From Streptosporangiaceae bacterium (GTDB taxonomy: Bacteria > Actinomycetota > Actinomycetes > Streptosporangiales > Streptosporangiaceae): 6,426 nt of DNA. Below are positions 1-6,042 of the stretch, piece by piece (position 1 is the first letter of the stretch; each line of letters starts with the position of its first letter). Below the pieces are notes generated by a model that ran no database searches, was not told the DNA's origin, and worked only from the letters and a program-made list of their open reading frames with translations. The position numbers were made by a program, and so were the translations under genes. The stretch spans positions 1-6,426 of the forward strand of contig JASIJN010000467.1 in assembly GCA_030050125.1 (NCBI GenBank). The letters are read 5' to 3'.

Positions 1-809
1 CCGCTCAACCCCAGCCACCAGCACAACCCCAGCCGGCACAACCCCAGCCGGCACAACCCCAGCCGGCACAACCCCAGCCGCCCGCACAAGGCCAACCCCC
101 GGCACAAGGCCAGCCACCCGCTCAAGGCCAACCACCCGCTCAAGGCCAACCACCCGCTCAAGGCCAACCACCCGCACAACCGCAGCTACCCGGCAGCGCA
201 GGTCCGGCGAGTGGTCCCGGACCTTACCCCTCAACGAAACGCCTGCTCCGGACCGCATGGGGGAAAGCGACAGCGGTCACTGTCGGCATCGTCGTAGTGG
301 CTGTCGGCACTCTGCTCGGCGTGCACCTAGCTGCGGCACCGACATCGGCCGCCCCACCGGGCGCCCCGGCCTCCACGCACAGCGCGGCTGCCACGCCCAC
401 CCCCACGGCTCCCCCCATTGTGACCAGCATTGCCGGCACCTACACGTTCACCCGGCAGGTGCTCTCCTGTAGCGGTGCCAACTGGACCTGCCCTCCAGAA
501 AATCTGCCCATGAAGATCACTTGCTCCGCCACCTATTCATGCGTGGCCTCGTCCAGCCACTGGGGGTCCTCACATCCAGTCACCTTCAACGGCACAACGA
601 TCTCCTTCTCCGGCACCGACGTGGGCGTCGTGGTCTGTAACACCGCCATCCCGGCCACGCTTACCTTCGACCTCACCGTGGTTTCCTGGAAAGTGGGAAG
701 CAATTCTGTACGCACGCCTCAGCGAATCCAAGGTCCCTATTCTTTTACCGCCGCGGCAGCCCAAGGTTGTTCAGCTATTCAAGAGAAGGCAATCATCACC
801 TCCGGATAA
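1..809 (+). CDS. C-terminal part of a single-pass membrane protein with Pro/Gln repeats and an extracellular Cys-rich domain (5' end outside window)
   Basis: The frame is open from the left edge (first full codon at base 3) to the TAA at 807-809, giving 268 visible residues; the true start lies outside the window. Residues 1-63 are tandem Ala/Gln/Pro and Ala/Gln/Gly/Gln/Pro/Pro repeats, followed by a Gly/Pro/Ser linker. A basic stretch (KRLLR, about residues 79-83) precedes a hydrophobic helix at about residues 90-110 rich in Val/Gly/Ala. This predicts a cytoplasmic N-terminus and an extracellular C-terminus. After a Pro/Thr/Ala stalk comes a domain of about 130 residues with alternating beta-type segments (GTYTFTR, PVTFNGTTISFSG, ATLTFDLTVVSW). 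It contains six cysteines, an even number compatible with three disulfides. I do not recognise the domain. In actinomycetes this plan (cytoplasmic domain, Pro-rich linker, one helix, outer sensor domain) is common in Ser/Thr kinases and other signalling proteins, but no kinase sequence is visible. It ends 12 bases before the convergent LAL gene. Confidence 0.8.
   Translation, partial: AQPQPPAQPQPAQPQPAQPQPAQPQPPAQGQPPAQGQPPAQGQPPAQGQPPAQGQPPAQPQLPGSAGPASGPGPYPSTKRLLRTAWGKATAVTVGIVVVAVGTLLGVHLAAAPTSAAPPGAPASTHSAAATPTPTAPPIVTSIAGTYTFTRQVLSCSGANWTCPPENLPMKITCSATYSCVASSSHWGSSHPVTFNGTTISFSGTDVGVVVCNTAIPATLTFDLTVVSWKVGSNSVRTPQRIQGPYSFTAAAAQGCSAIQEKAIITSG
6..80 (+). repeat. 15-base tandem repeat encoding AQPQP units
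   Basis: The unit reads gcacaaccccagccg. Four successive copies start at 21, 36, 51 and 66, and a diverged copy precedes them at 3-17. The 15-base length keeps the frame, each unit adding Ala-Gln-Pro-Gln-Pro to the cytoplasmic linker of the membrane protein. The copies at 36-50, 51-65 and 66-80 are identical at DNA level, which suggests recent slippage or recombination rather than selection on the protein alone. The array may continue to the left of the window. Confidence 0.85.
84..191 (+). repeat. 18-base tandem repeat encoding AQGQPP units
   Basis: Five 18-base units start at 84, 102, 120, 138 and 156, each encoding Ala-Gln-Gly-Gln-Pro-Pro. The last three are identical (gctcaaggccaaccaccc) and the first two differ at a few third positions. 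A degenerate sixth unit (AQPQLP) runs 174-191. Like the preceding 15-base array it is in frame with the membrane-protein gene, so changes in copy number would alter linker length without breaking the gene. Confidence 0.85.
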
Positions 810-821
810 AGGACAGCCCAG

Positions 822-3626
822 TCAACTCCGGTCGGCCCGCTGAGCGCTATCCCCGTCGAGGGCACCGGCGAGCTGGTTGCGCGACGTGACGCCCAGCTTG
901 GGGAACAGCCGATATAGGTGTGATCCGACCGTTCGAGGTGAAAGGTAGAGCTGCTGGCCGATTTCGCGGTTGGTCATCCCGGTCGCCGCCATCTGAGCTA
1001 TCTGAAGCTCCTGGGTCGATAGCTGATCACGCGCAGCCGGAACTCGTACTCGGCTCTGCTCGCCAGACGCGCGCAACTCCTGGCGCGCACGTTCGCCCCA
1101 GGGAACACATCCCAGCGCGTCGAACACCTGCCGCGCGGCCCGCAGCAGCGCACGCGACTCGGTGACGCGCCGGTGACGCCGGAGCCAGGCCCCGTAGGCG
1201 AGCTGCAGCCGGGCATGGTCGAACGCGTGATGCCTCAGATCGCTCCGCAACGCCACGTCGTACAGCCGCTCTGCCCCGTCGTCCGGGGCGAGAACCGCAC
1301 GGGCGTACACCAGGCCGCTATGCAGCGTCGGCGAGGGCGTGCGCTGCGCGAGCGTTTCGAGTTCCGCGAGGATCGCAGCCGCGACTTGGCGCTGTCCGCT
1401 TTGCGCGGCCGCATCCGCAAGATAGGTGATCGACATGAAACGGGCCGCCTCGTGGAACGCCGGATCGTTCCGGTCGAAGACTCGGGTGAGGTGCTCCAGC
1501 GCGACCGCAGGCCGCCCGGCGCCCAGCCAGATCACGCCGCGAGCGAACGCGACCATGCAGATGAGATCGTTCAAGCCTTGAGCTATCGCCGTCTTCTCGG
1601 CCTCGGCCACGAGCCGTTCCGCGGCTTCTGCCTCGCCCCGCAGGCCGCGAAGGGTGGCGCGCGCGATCAGCGAGCCCGCCCGCCACCAGGACTGCCCGAC
1701 CTCCTCGGCGAGCCGGCTGGACTCGTCCACCAGCATCTCAGCCGAGGCCCAGTTGCCCTGGGCGATCGCCACCCACCCCCACATCACCAGCACTTGGGCG
1801 AGGACACCCAGTCGGCCCTGCGCGCGCAACTGGGTCGTCGCACTCGCCAGGAACCTGGTCGCGACGTCGTGGTCGCCGATCGCACGTGCCGCCATGGCCG
1901 CCAGGTACGCCTCGTCAGCGCTCAGCTCATCTGCCGATGCTTCGATCGCCGCCAAACGCTCAGACACCACCGAGCCCCAGCGGACGGGTCCTGCCATGGC
2001 CAAGATCACAACGCGGCGTGGGTGCGTCTGCGGCACGGGCAGCCCCTCGACCGCGACCGCCACGCGATCCCGGATCTGCCCGCCGAGATCCGAACGCCAG
2101 CATCGGACCGCGGCCCCGAAGAGAAGGTGCAGCGCCAGGTCGCTGTTTCCGGCGTCAGCGGCCACCTCAGCCGCGTCGACGAGTGACTGCGCCTGACCCC
2201 GGTCGCCAGGGACAGCGTCCGCAAACGTGCTGCGCAACCACGTCAATCGTGCACGCTGCTCACCGTCAGGATTCAGCTGCTCGGCCTCGCGCACCAACCG
2301 CCGCAGCAGGTCGACTTGGCCCGCCTCAAAGGCCAGCTCGCCCGCCCTCAGCAGCCGCGAACATCGCCGCGAAGAAGACGCGCTCAGGGCGGCCGCGCGC
2401 CTGGCGGCGGCTACGGCCAAGCCAATCGCGCCGCGCTGAGCGAGCCGGGCCGAAAGCAGCTCGGCTTCGCGGGCAATGGGCTCATCGGGCCCGACCGTCG
2501 ACGCGGCCACGTGCCACAGGCGCCGATCCGGCTCGTCGGTGAGCACGGCTGCCAGCGCGGCGTGCGCACGGCGCCGGCGCACGGCGCCCGCGGACTGGTA
2601 AATCGCCGAACGAACCAGCGGGTGGCGAAAGGTGATCGATCCGCCGGCGATGCTCGCCAGGCCGGCTCCCTCCGCCGGAGCCCAGGCGTCAAGCGGGACC
2701 TCGACCGCGCGGAGCAAGGACGCGGCGGCCAGCAACTCGGCAGCCGAGGCGCGTTCGTCCGCGGCAGCCAGCAGCAACAGGTCGCGCGTTTGGCCCGGCA
2801 GTCCGGACACCTGGTGGGCGAAGGCGTGCTCGAGCCTGGACGTCAGGGACACCGGGCCCGTCGACGACCCGCCGATCCCGGCGTCGTCGAGACGCAACGC
2901 ATCCGGGAGCTCCAGCAAGGCGAGCGGGTTGCCGGCCGCGATCTCCAGCACTCGCCGCCGCAGGCCCGGCGTGAGGTCCCCCGCCGACGCGTCCACCAGC
3001 TCGCCGGCGGCCTCGCCGCTCAGGCCGCCGAGGAGTAGCTCCGGCAGTCCCGCGCTGTCGAGCGCGCTGGCGATGCCGTTTCGCAACGCGAACAACACCG
3101 CGATCGGCTCCGCATCCACGCGACGCGCGATGAACGCAAGAGCGCCCGCCGTCGGCGGGTCAAGCCATTGCGCCTCATCGACGACCAGCAGCAACGGAAC
3201 GCGCTCCGCCGCGCACCCGAGCAGGTTCAGCGCTGCAAGCGCGATCAGGAACGGGTCCGGAGCGGCGACATCAAGCGACCCGAACGCGGCCGACAGCGCG
3301 TCGCGCTGTGGTCCCGGCAGGCGGTCCAGCCCGGACAGCACCGGGCGCAGCAGCTGTTGCAGCCCTGCGAACGCTAGACCGGTCTCTGATTGCGCCCCGG
3401 CCGTGCGCAGCACCGATACACCCTTCGAGTCCGCCGCGGCCGAGGCCACTGCCAGCATCGCGGTCTTCCCGATGCCAGGATCGCCGCGCAAGATCAGCGC
3501 CCCGCCTCGCTCGGGAATCTGCGCGACGAGCTGATCGAGCATCGCGACCTCTGCCTCGCGGCCGAACAGCGGCGCAACGGGCGAACCGGGCCGTGCCCGA
3601 GGGGTACCGGTGCGCATGCCTATCAC
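822..3626 (-). CDS. LAL-type LuxR-family transcriptional regulator (AAA ATPase plus C-terminal HTH)
   Basis: The 934-codon product has the usual length and layout of large ATP-binding LuxR-family regulators. Near the N-terminus is the LFGREAE entry motif (20-26), then Walker A GDPGIGKT (48-55), Walker B LLLVVDE (145-151) followed by AQWLD, and the GNPLALLELP motif (232-241) typical of this family. The middle, about 260-850, is Ala/Leu/Arg-rich helical sequence of TPR-like character, presumably the sensing and oligomerisation part. The C-terminal HTH occupies about 869-923 (LSTQELQIAQMAATGMTNREIG, shortened here to LSTQELQ...TNREIG, then LSPRTVGSHLYRLFPKLG). Such proteins are cytoplasmic ATP-dependent activators; the ligand here is unknown. 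The start is uncertain: the outermost start is GTG at 3626, ATG at 3617 is equally possible, and neither has a strong ribosome site. I found no in-frame TTA codon, so direct bldA control is not indicated. It is transcribed divergently from the SnoaL-like/SDR genes and is a candidate regulator of them (inference). Confidence 0.93.
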   Translation of the reverse strand: MIGMRTGTPRARPGSPVAPLFGREAEVAMLDQLVAQIPERGGALILRGDPGIGKTAMLAVASAAADSKGVSVLRTAGAQSETGLAFAGLQQLLRPVLSGLDRLPGPQRDALSAAFGSLDVAAPDPFLIALAALNLLGCAAERVPLLLVVDEAQWLDPPTAGALAFIARRVDAEPIAVLFALRNGIASALDSAGLPELLLGGLSGEAAGELVDASAGDLTPGLRRRVLEIAAGNPLALLELPDALRLDDAGIGGSSTGPVSLTSRLEHAFAHQVSGLPGQTRDLLLLAAADERASAAELLAAASLLRAVEVPLDAWAPAEGAGLASIAGGSITFRHPLVRSAIYQSAGAVRRRRAHAALAAVLTDEPDRRLWHVAASTVGPDEPIAREAELLSARLAQRGAIGLAVAAARRAAALSASSSRRCSRLLRAGELAFEAGQVDLLRRLVREAEQLNPDGEQRARLTWLRSTFADAVPGDRGQAQSLVDAAEVAADAGNSDLALHLLFGAAVRCWRSDLGGQIRDRVAVAVEGLPVPQTHPRRVVILAMAGPVRWGSVVSERLAAIEASADELSADEAYLAAMAARAIGDHDVATRFLASATTQLRAQGRLGVLAQVLVMWGWVAIAQGNWASAEMLVDESSRLAEEVGQSWWRAGSLIARATLRGLRGEAEAAERLVAEAEKTAIAQGLNDLICMVAFARGVIWLGAGRPAVALEHLTRVFDRNDPAFHEAARFMSITYLADAAAQSGQRQVAAAILAELETLAQRTPSPTLHSGLVYARAVLAPDDGAERLYDVALRSDLRHHAFDHARLQLAYGAWLRRHRRVTESRALLRAARQVFDALGCVPWGERARQELRASGEQSRVRVPAARDQLSTQELQIAQMAATGMTNREIGQQLYLSPRTVGSHLYRLFPKLGVTSRNQLAGALDGDSAQRADRS

Positions 3627-3721
3627 CGTAACCGCAGGGGGCCGGGCCGGAAGACGAGCAGATCAAGGCGCAGCCCGAGCGGGCCGGCCAGCCCACCAGA
3701 TTGTGGTGCATACGCCGTCCG

Positions 3722-3732
3722 CTGAATTTCAG
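3722..3732. promoter_or_regulatory. Perfect 11-base inverted repeat CTGAATTTCAG
   Basis: The arms CTGAA and TTCAG flank a single central T. It is unusually AT-rich for this DNA, lies in the divergent intergenic region, and overlaps the first three bases (3730-3732) of the shared GTCAnnTGAC element. It is a candidate operator; no binding protein can be named from sequence. Confidence 0.4.
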
Positions 3733-3776
3733 TCAGATGACGCAAGCGCGGGCCGGGGCCACCGGCAAGTCTGGAG
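3730..3776 (+). promoter_or_regulatory. Shared promoter/operator element, copy A (upstream of the SnoaL-like gene)
   Basis: It reads CAGTCA-GA-TGAC-G-CAAGCG at 3730-3748, then 19 bases, then AG-TC-TGGAG at 3768-3776. Copy B before the alpha/beta hydrolase (5141-5187) matches at 16 of 19 positions in the first block and 7 of 9 in the second, with identical spacing. AGTCA/TGAC form an imperfect inverted repeat, as expected for a dimeric regulator. The second block overlaps aagtct (3767-3772), which has the A and final T of a weak TAnnnT -10 hexamer. If that is real, the transcript would start near 3779. The ATG is 88 bases from the beginning of the element. Confidence 0.55.
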
Positions 3777-3807
3777 AAGTACCGCCAGGTCACCGTACCG
3801 AGGCACG

Positions 3808-3812
3808 AGGAG
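3808..3812 (+). promoter_or_regulatory. Ribosome binding site AGGAG fixing the start of the SnoaL-like gene
   Basis: AGGAG within gaggagaag lies 5 bases before ATG 3818. It is the strongest Shine-Dalgarno match in the region and decides for this start over the in-frame upstream TTG at 3701. Confidence 0.8.
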
Positions 3813-3817
3813 AAGCC

Positions 3818-4255
3818 ATGGCGAACCCGGCCGAACTGGAAACCAGCGAGCGGCACATGGGGATCGCCCGGCGGTGGTTTACGGAGGGATGGGCAGGGAA
3901 TGTCGCGATGGCTGGCGACATCTTCGGCGAGGAACTGCGGACCAACGGCGTCCATGTCGGCGTGGCCGGACCGGTCGCCAGGATCCGCGACCGGCTGACC
4001 GGCTTTCCTGATCTCGCAACGAGCATCGAGGACATGTTCGCCTCGGGAGACAAGCTCGCCGTGACTCTCATGTGGCGCGGAACGCACGCCGGCCCTTATG
4101 GCGGCGTGCCGGCGACTGGCAAGACCGTCGAGGTGCGCGACTCGGCGATCTGGCACTTCCGGGACGGCAAGGTCATCGAGATCTTCACGCTTCAGGACCA
4201 GTTCGCGATGCTGAAGCAGGTCGGGTACCTGCCGGAGAGCTTCTACGCCGCCTGA
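3818..4255 (+). CDS. SnoaL-like / NTF2-fold protein (ester cyclase-type family)
   Basis: The 145-residue product has the length of SnoaL-like polyketide-cyclase/ester-cyclase relatives, small cone-shaped NTF2-fold enzymes that usually act as cytoplasmic dimers or tetramers. Visible family features are an N-terminal helix (RRWFTEGW, 18-25), the segment around RDRLTGFPDL (57-66) preceding IEDMFASGDKLAV (70-82), then a strand with WRGTHAG (86-92), GVPATGKTVEVR (96-107), and the end IWHFRDGKVIEI (111-122) leading to LQDQFAMLKQVGYLP. In the family, polar residues in the cone (Asp/His) do the chemistry. Here H90, H113 and D127 are conserved-looking candidates, but I cannot assign them firmly. The substrate is unknown; many members are not cyclases but isomerases, hydrolases or proteins of unknown role. 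The SDR gene follows 36 bases later, so co-transcription is likely, driven from the shared element at 3730. Confidence 0.88.
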   Translation: MANPAELETSERHMGIARRWFTEGWAGNVAMAGDIFGEELRTNGVHVGVAGPVARIRDRLTGFPDLATSIEDMFASGDKLAVTLMWRGTHAGPYGGVPATGKTVEVRDSAIWHFRDGKVIEIFTLQDQFAMLKQVGYLPESFYAA

Positions 4256-4281
4256 CCGGCGAGGCGGGGTACTGGCGGAAG

Positions 4282-4286
4282 AAGGA
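4282..4286 (+). promoter_or_regulatory. Ribosome binding site AAGGA of the SDR gene
   Basis: AAGGA lies 5 bases before ATG 4292, inside the 36-base gap after the SnoaL-like stop codon. It supports both the chosen start and independent ribosome loading within a two-gene transcript. No terminator-like hairpin is apparent in this gap. Confidence 0.7.
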
Positions 4287-4291
4287 ACATC

Positions 4292-5071
4292 ATGGATCTC
4301 GGCCTGAGCGGGCGAACCGCGATCGTTACCGGCGCCAGCCGGGGAATCGGGCTGGCCGTCGTCGGCGGGCTCGTCGCCGAGGGCGTGCGCGTCACCGCTG
4401 GCGCGCGGGAGTCCTCGGCTGAGCTTGACGATCTGGCTGGAACCGGCGCCGTGCGGGTTGTGCAGGTGGACCTGGCCGAATCCGGCGCGCCGGCCGCGCT
4501 GGTCGCGGCGGCAGGTGACCGGATCGACATCCTGGTCAACAACGTCGGTGCCGCTCCCGCCAGGACGGGCGGGTTTGGCGAGATCTCCGACGCGGACTGG
4601 GCGGCTTCGCTCACCCTTAACCTGATGGCGGCGGTGCGCACCACCCGCGCTGCGCTGCCGGTCATGGTCGCCGCCGGGAAGGGGGCGATCGTGAACATCA
4701 GCTCGGCCAACGCGTTCTTGCCCGACCCGGCCGTGATGGACTACAGCGCGGCGAAGGCCGCGCTGGCCAACTTCTCCAAGTCCCTGTCCAAGGAGGCCGG
4801 CCCGCACGGCATCCGGGTCAACACGATAAGCCCAGGCCCGGTCGCCACCGACCTGTGGCTCGGCGACCATGGGGTCGCGGCGACGGTCAGCCGCGCGACC
4901 GGTGCCGGGCCCCAGGACGTCCAGAGCCAGGCCGCCCGGCAGATGGTGACCGGCCGGTTCAGCCGGCCGGAAGAAGTCGCCGACCTGGTGCTCATCCTGG
5001 CCAGCGACCGTACCGCCAACGTCACCGGGGCCGACATCACGATCGACGGCGGCCTCATCCCCACCTGGTAG
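4292..5071 (+). CDS. Short-chain dehydrogenase/reductase (classical SDR)
   Basis: The 259-residue product is a full-length classical SDR with a Rossmann fold, a cytoplasmic NAD(P)-dependent oxidoreductase acting on a hydroxyl or carbonyl group. The cofactor motif is TGASRGIG (13-20). The end of strand beta-2 reads GAR (37-39), and an Arg there usually favours NADP(H). D60 follows beta-3 and NNVG replaces the usual NNAG at 83-86. The catalytic tetrad is complete: N110, S138, Y151 and K155, with the regular YxxxK spacing. N177 and the PGPVATD stretch (181-187) follow the active site, and the C-terminus ends in ITIDGG plus LIPTW. It resembles 3-oxoacyl-ACP-reductase-like SDRs, but the substrate cannot be read from sequence. 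The close link to the SnoaL-like gene suggests consecutive steps on the same compound, an inference. ATG 4292 has a good ribosome site. Confidence 0.95.
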   Translation: MDLGLSGRTAIVTGASRGIGLAVVGGLVAEGVRVTAGARESSAELDDLAGTGAVRVVQVDLAESGAPAALVAAAGDRIDILVNNVGAAPARTGGFGEISDADWAASLTLNLMAAVRTTRAALPVMVAAGKGAIVNISSANAFLPDPAVMDYSAAKAALANFSKSLSKEAGPHGIRVNTISPGPVATDLWLGDHGVAATVSRATGAGPQDVQSQAARQMVTGRFSRPEEVADLVLILASDRTANVTGADITIDGGLIPTW

Positions 5072-5077
5072 CCAGTA

Positions 5078-5090
5078 ACCGGTCACCGGT
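5078..5090 (+). terminator. Short hairpin-forming inverted repeat just after the SDR stop (possible terminator or operator)
   Basis: ACCGG and CCGGT flank the loop TCA, starting 7 bases after the SDR stop codon. There is no T-run after it. GC-rich actinomycete terminators often lack one, but the 5-base stem is short, so this could equally be a binding site. Its core GGTCACCGG (5081-5089) recurs inverted as CCGGTGACC at 5124-5132, and GGTCACCG also occurs at 3788-3795 before the SnoaL-like gene. Confidence 0.3.
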
Positions 5091-5122
5091 CGATGCGCAA
5101 TGCACCGTGGCTAGAGCACGCG

Positions 5123-5136
5123 CCCGGTGACCCGGG
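5123..5136. promoter_or_regulatory. Inverted repeat CCCGG-TGAC-CCGGG
   Basis: Perfect 5-base arms surround a 4-base centre in the SDR-hydrolase gap. It lies 4 bases before the shared element copy B. Its inner nine bases are the reverse complement of GGTCACCGG at 5081-5089. It could be an operator half of a pair, or part of a larger stem with the first repeat (9-base arms, 34-base loop). Confidence 0.3.
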
Positions 5137-5140
5137 GAAA

Positions 5141-5187
5141 CAGTCAACTGACTCAAGCGAAACCTCGCGGGCCCGCACAGGATGGAG
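5141..5187 (+). promoter_or_regulatory. Shared promoter/operator element, copy B (upstream of the alpha/beta hydrolase)
   Basis: It reads CAGTCA-AC-TGAC-T-CAAGCG at 5141-5159, then 19 bases, then AG-GA-TGGAG at 5179-5187. AGTCA-AC-TGACT (5142-5153) is a perfect inverted repeat with 5-base arms. The alignment with copy A (3730-3776) is ungapped. The hexamer caggat (5178-5183) overlapping the second block fits the actinomycete -10 pattern nAGnnT. A start of transcription near 5190 would leave a leader of about 35 bases before ATG 5225. This argues that the hydrolases have their own promoter, coordinated with the SnoaL-like/SDR unit. Confidence 0.55.
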
Positions 5188-5224
5188 TGCAATCCGCTCC
5201 CCCGCCACCAGATGGGACACACCC

Positions 5225-6025
5225 ATGACGGACGCACCGATCCCGGTCATCTTCATCCACGGCCTCTGGCTGCACGCCCGCTCCTGGACCGAGTGGGCCG
5301 AGATGTTCGAGGCCGCCGGGTACCGCCCCGTGGCACCGGGCTGGCCCGGCGTGCCCGACACGGTGGAGGCCGCCCGCGCGAACCCCGACAGCATCGCCAA
5401 CCACGGAATCGACGACGTGACCAGCCACTACGCGGCGGTCATCGATGGCCTGCCGGCCAAGCCCATCCTGATCGGCCACTCCTTCGGGGGCATGATCGCC
5501 GAGAAGCTACTCGGCCAGGACCTGGCAGCAGCGGCCATCGCCATCGACGCCGCCCAGATCAAGGGCGTGCTGCCGCTGCCGATATCGTCGCTGCGGTCCA
5601 CCCTGCCGGTGTTCCGCAACCCCGCCAACAAGCATCTGGCGGTCTCCCTGACCGCCGAGCAGTTCCGTTACAGCTTCGGCAACGCCATCGACGCGGCCGA
5701 ATCCGACGCCCTGTACCGGCAATGGACCATCCCGGCGCCAGGCCGGCCCCTGTTCGAGGCAGCCGAGGCCAACTTCTCCCTGCATTCCCCCGCCAAGGTC
5801 AACACGACCATCGACAACCGCGGCCCGCTCCTGCTCATCATGGGCGGCCAGGACCATACGGTCCCGGAAGCCATCACCAAATCCACGCTCAAGCAGTACC
5901 GCCACTCGCACGCGATCAACGACCTGATCGAGTTCCCCGACCGCGGGCACTCGCTGACCATCGACCACGGCTGGCGCGAGGTCGCCGGCGCGTGCCTGGA
6001 CTGGCTGGACAAGCACGGCCTGTAG
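5225..6025 (+). CDS. Alpha/beta-fold hydrolase, serine nucleophile
   Basis: The 266-residue product is a complete single-domain alpha/beta hydrolase with no signal peptide, so probably cytoplasmic. The oxyanion-hole strand VIFIHGLWLH (8-17) is followed by the nucleophile elbow GHSFGG (84-89, Ser86). The acid is Asp210 in MGGQDHTVP and the base is His242 in PDRGHSL, so the Ser-Asp-His triad is complete and correctly ordered. A cap region lies between about 110 and 195. The family includes esterases, lactonases and cofactor-free haloperoxidase-like enzymes; the substrate is not readable here. ATG 5225 gives an N-terminus running straight into the first core strand. Its ribosome site is weak (ggga at 5214-5217). 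An upstream in-frame ATG at 5093 would add 44 residues of low-complexity charged sequence and would swallow the shared promoter element, so I reject it. The second hydrolase follows 17 bases after its stop. Confidence 0.93.
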   Translation: MTDAPIPVIFIHGLWLHARSWTEWAEMFEAAGYRPVAPGWPGVPDTVEAARANPDSIANHGIDDVTSHYAAVIDGLPAKPILIGHSFGGMIAEKLLGQDLAAAAIAIDAAQIKGVLPLPISSLRSTLPVFRNPANKHLAVSLTAEQFRYSFGNAIDAAESDALYRQWTIPAPGRPLFEAAEANFSLHSPAKVNTTIDNRGPLLLIMGGQDHTVPEAITKSTLKQYRHSHAINDLIEFPDRGHSLTIDHGWREVAGACLDWLDKHGL

Positions 6026-6042
6026 AAATCGGCCCGCTCACG

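Larger units (their letters stand above)
3627..3817. promoter_or_regulatory. Divergent intergenic region between the LAL regulator and the SnoaL-like gene
   Basis: This 191-base region must carry the promoters for leftward LAL transcription and for the rightward SnoaL-like/SDR unit. The LAL frame upstream of its GTG closes at a stop at 3663-3665, so no longer LAL start is possible. The right half holds an 11-base palindrome (3722-3732), the element shared with the second hydrolase unit (3730-3776) and a ribosome site (3808-3812). I see no convincing TTGACA/TATAAT pair facing the LAL gene. Confidence 0.6.

Noticed and set aside
3..191. CRISPR-like direct repeats
   Set aside because: The units are 15 and 18 bases, contiguous without spacers and in frame with the protein. 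They are coding tandem repeats.
297..809. A separate short gene starting at GTG 297
   Set aside because: The same frame is open without a stop to the left edge. GTG 297 lies in the middle of the transmembrane helix, so it is an internal Val codon of a longer gene.
819..827. A third copy of the shared element (CAGTCAACT) at the end of the LAL gene
   Set aside because: It matches only the left half. TGAC and CAAGCG are missing, and it overlaps the LAL stop codon between convergent genes.
802..831. Bidirectional terminator between the convergent genes (CCGGA 802-806 with TCCGG 827-831)
   Set aside because: The stem is only 5 bases with a 20-base loop and no T-run, so it is too weak to call.
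1173..2186. A 337-codon open frame on the plus strand inside the LAL gene
   Set aside because: It is antisense to a gene with clear Walker motifs and HTH. Its Arg/Pro/His-rich translation has no family features.
3701..3817. N-terminal extension of the SnoaL-like protein from a TTG at 3701
   Set aside because: The extension adds 39 residues unlike the family and would place the shared regulatory element inside the coding sequence. ATG 3818 has a strong AGGAG site.
3623..5086. A 487-codon open frame on the minus strand opposite the SnoaL-like and SDR genes
   Set aside because: It is a GC-driven antisense shadow. Its translation is Arg/Gly/Asp-rich without recognisable motifs, it covers two well-supported genes with ribosome sites, and it runs across the divergent promoter region.
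5093..5224. N-terminal extension of the Ser hydrolase from ATG 5093
   Set aside because: The added 44 residues are charged low-complexity sequence, while family members begin close to the HG strand as they do from ATG 5225. The region also holds copy B of the shared element.
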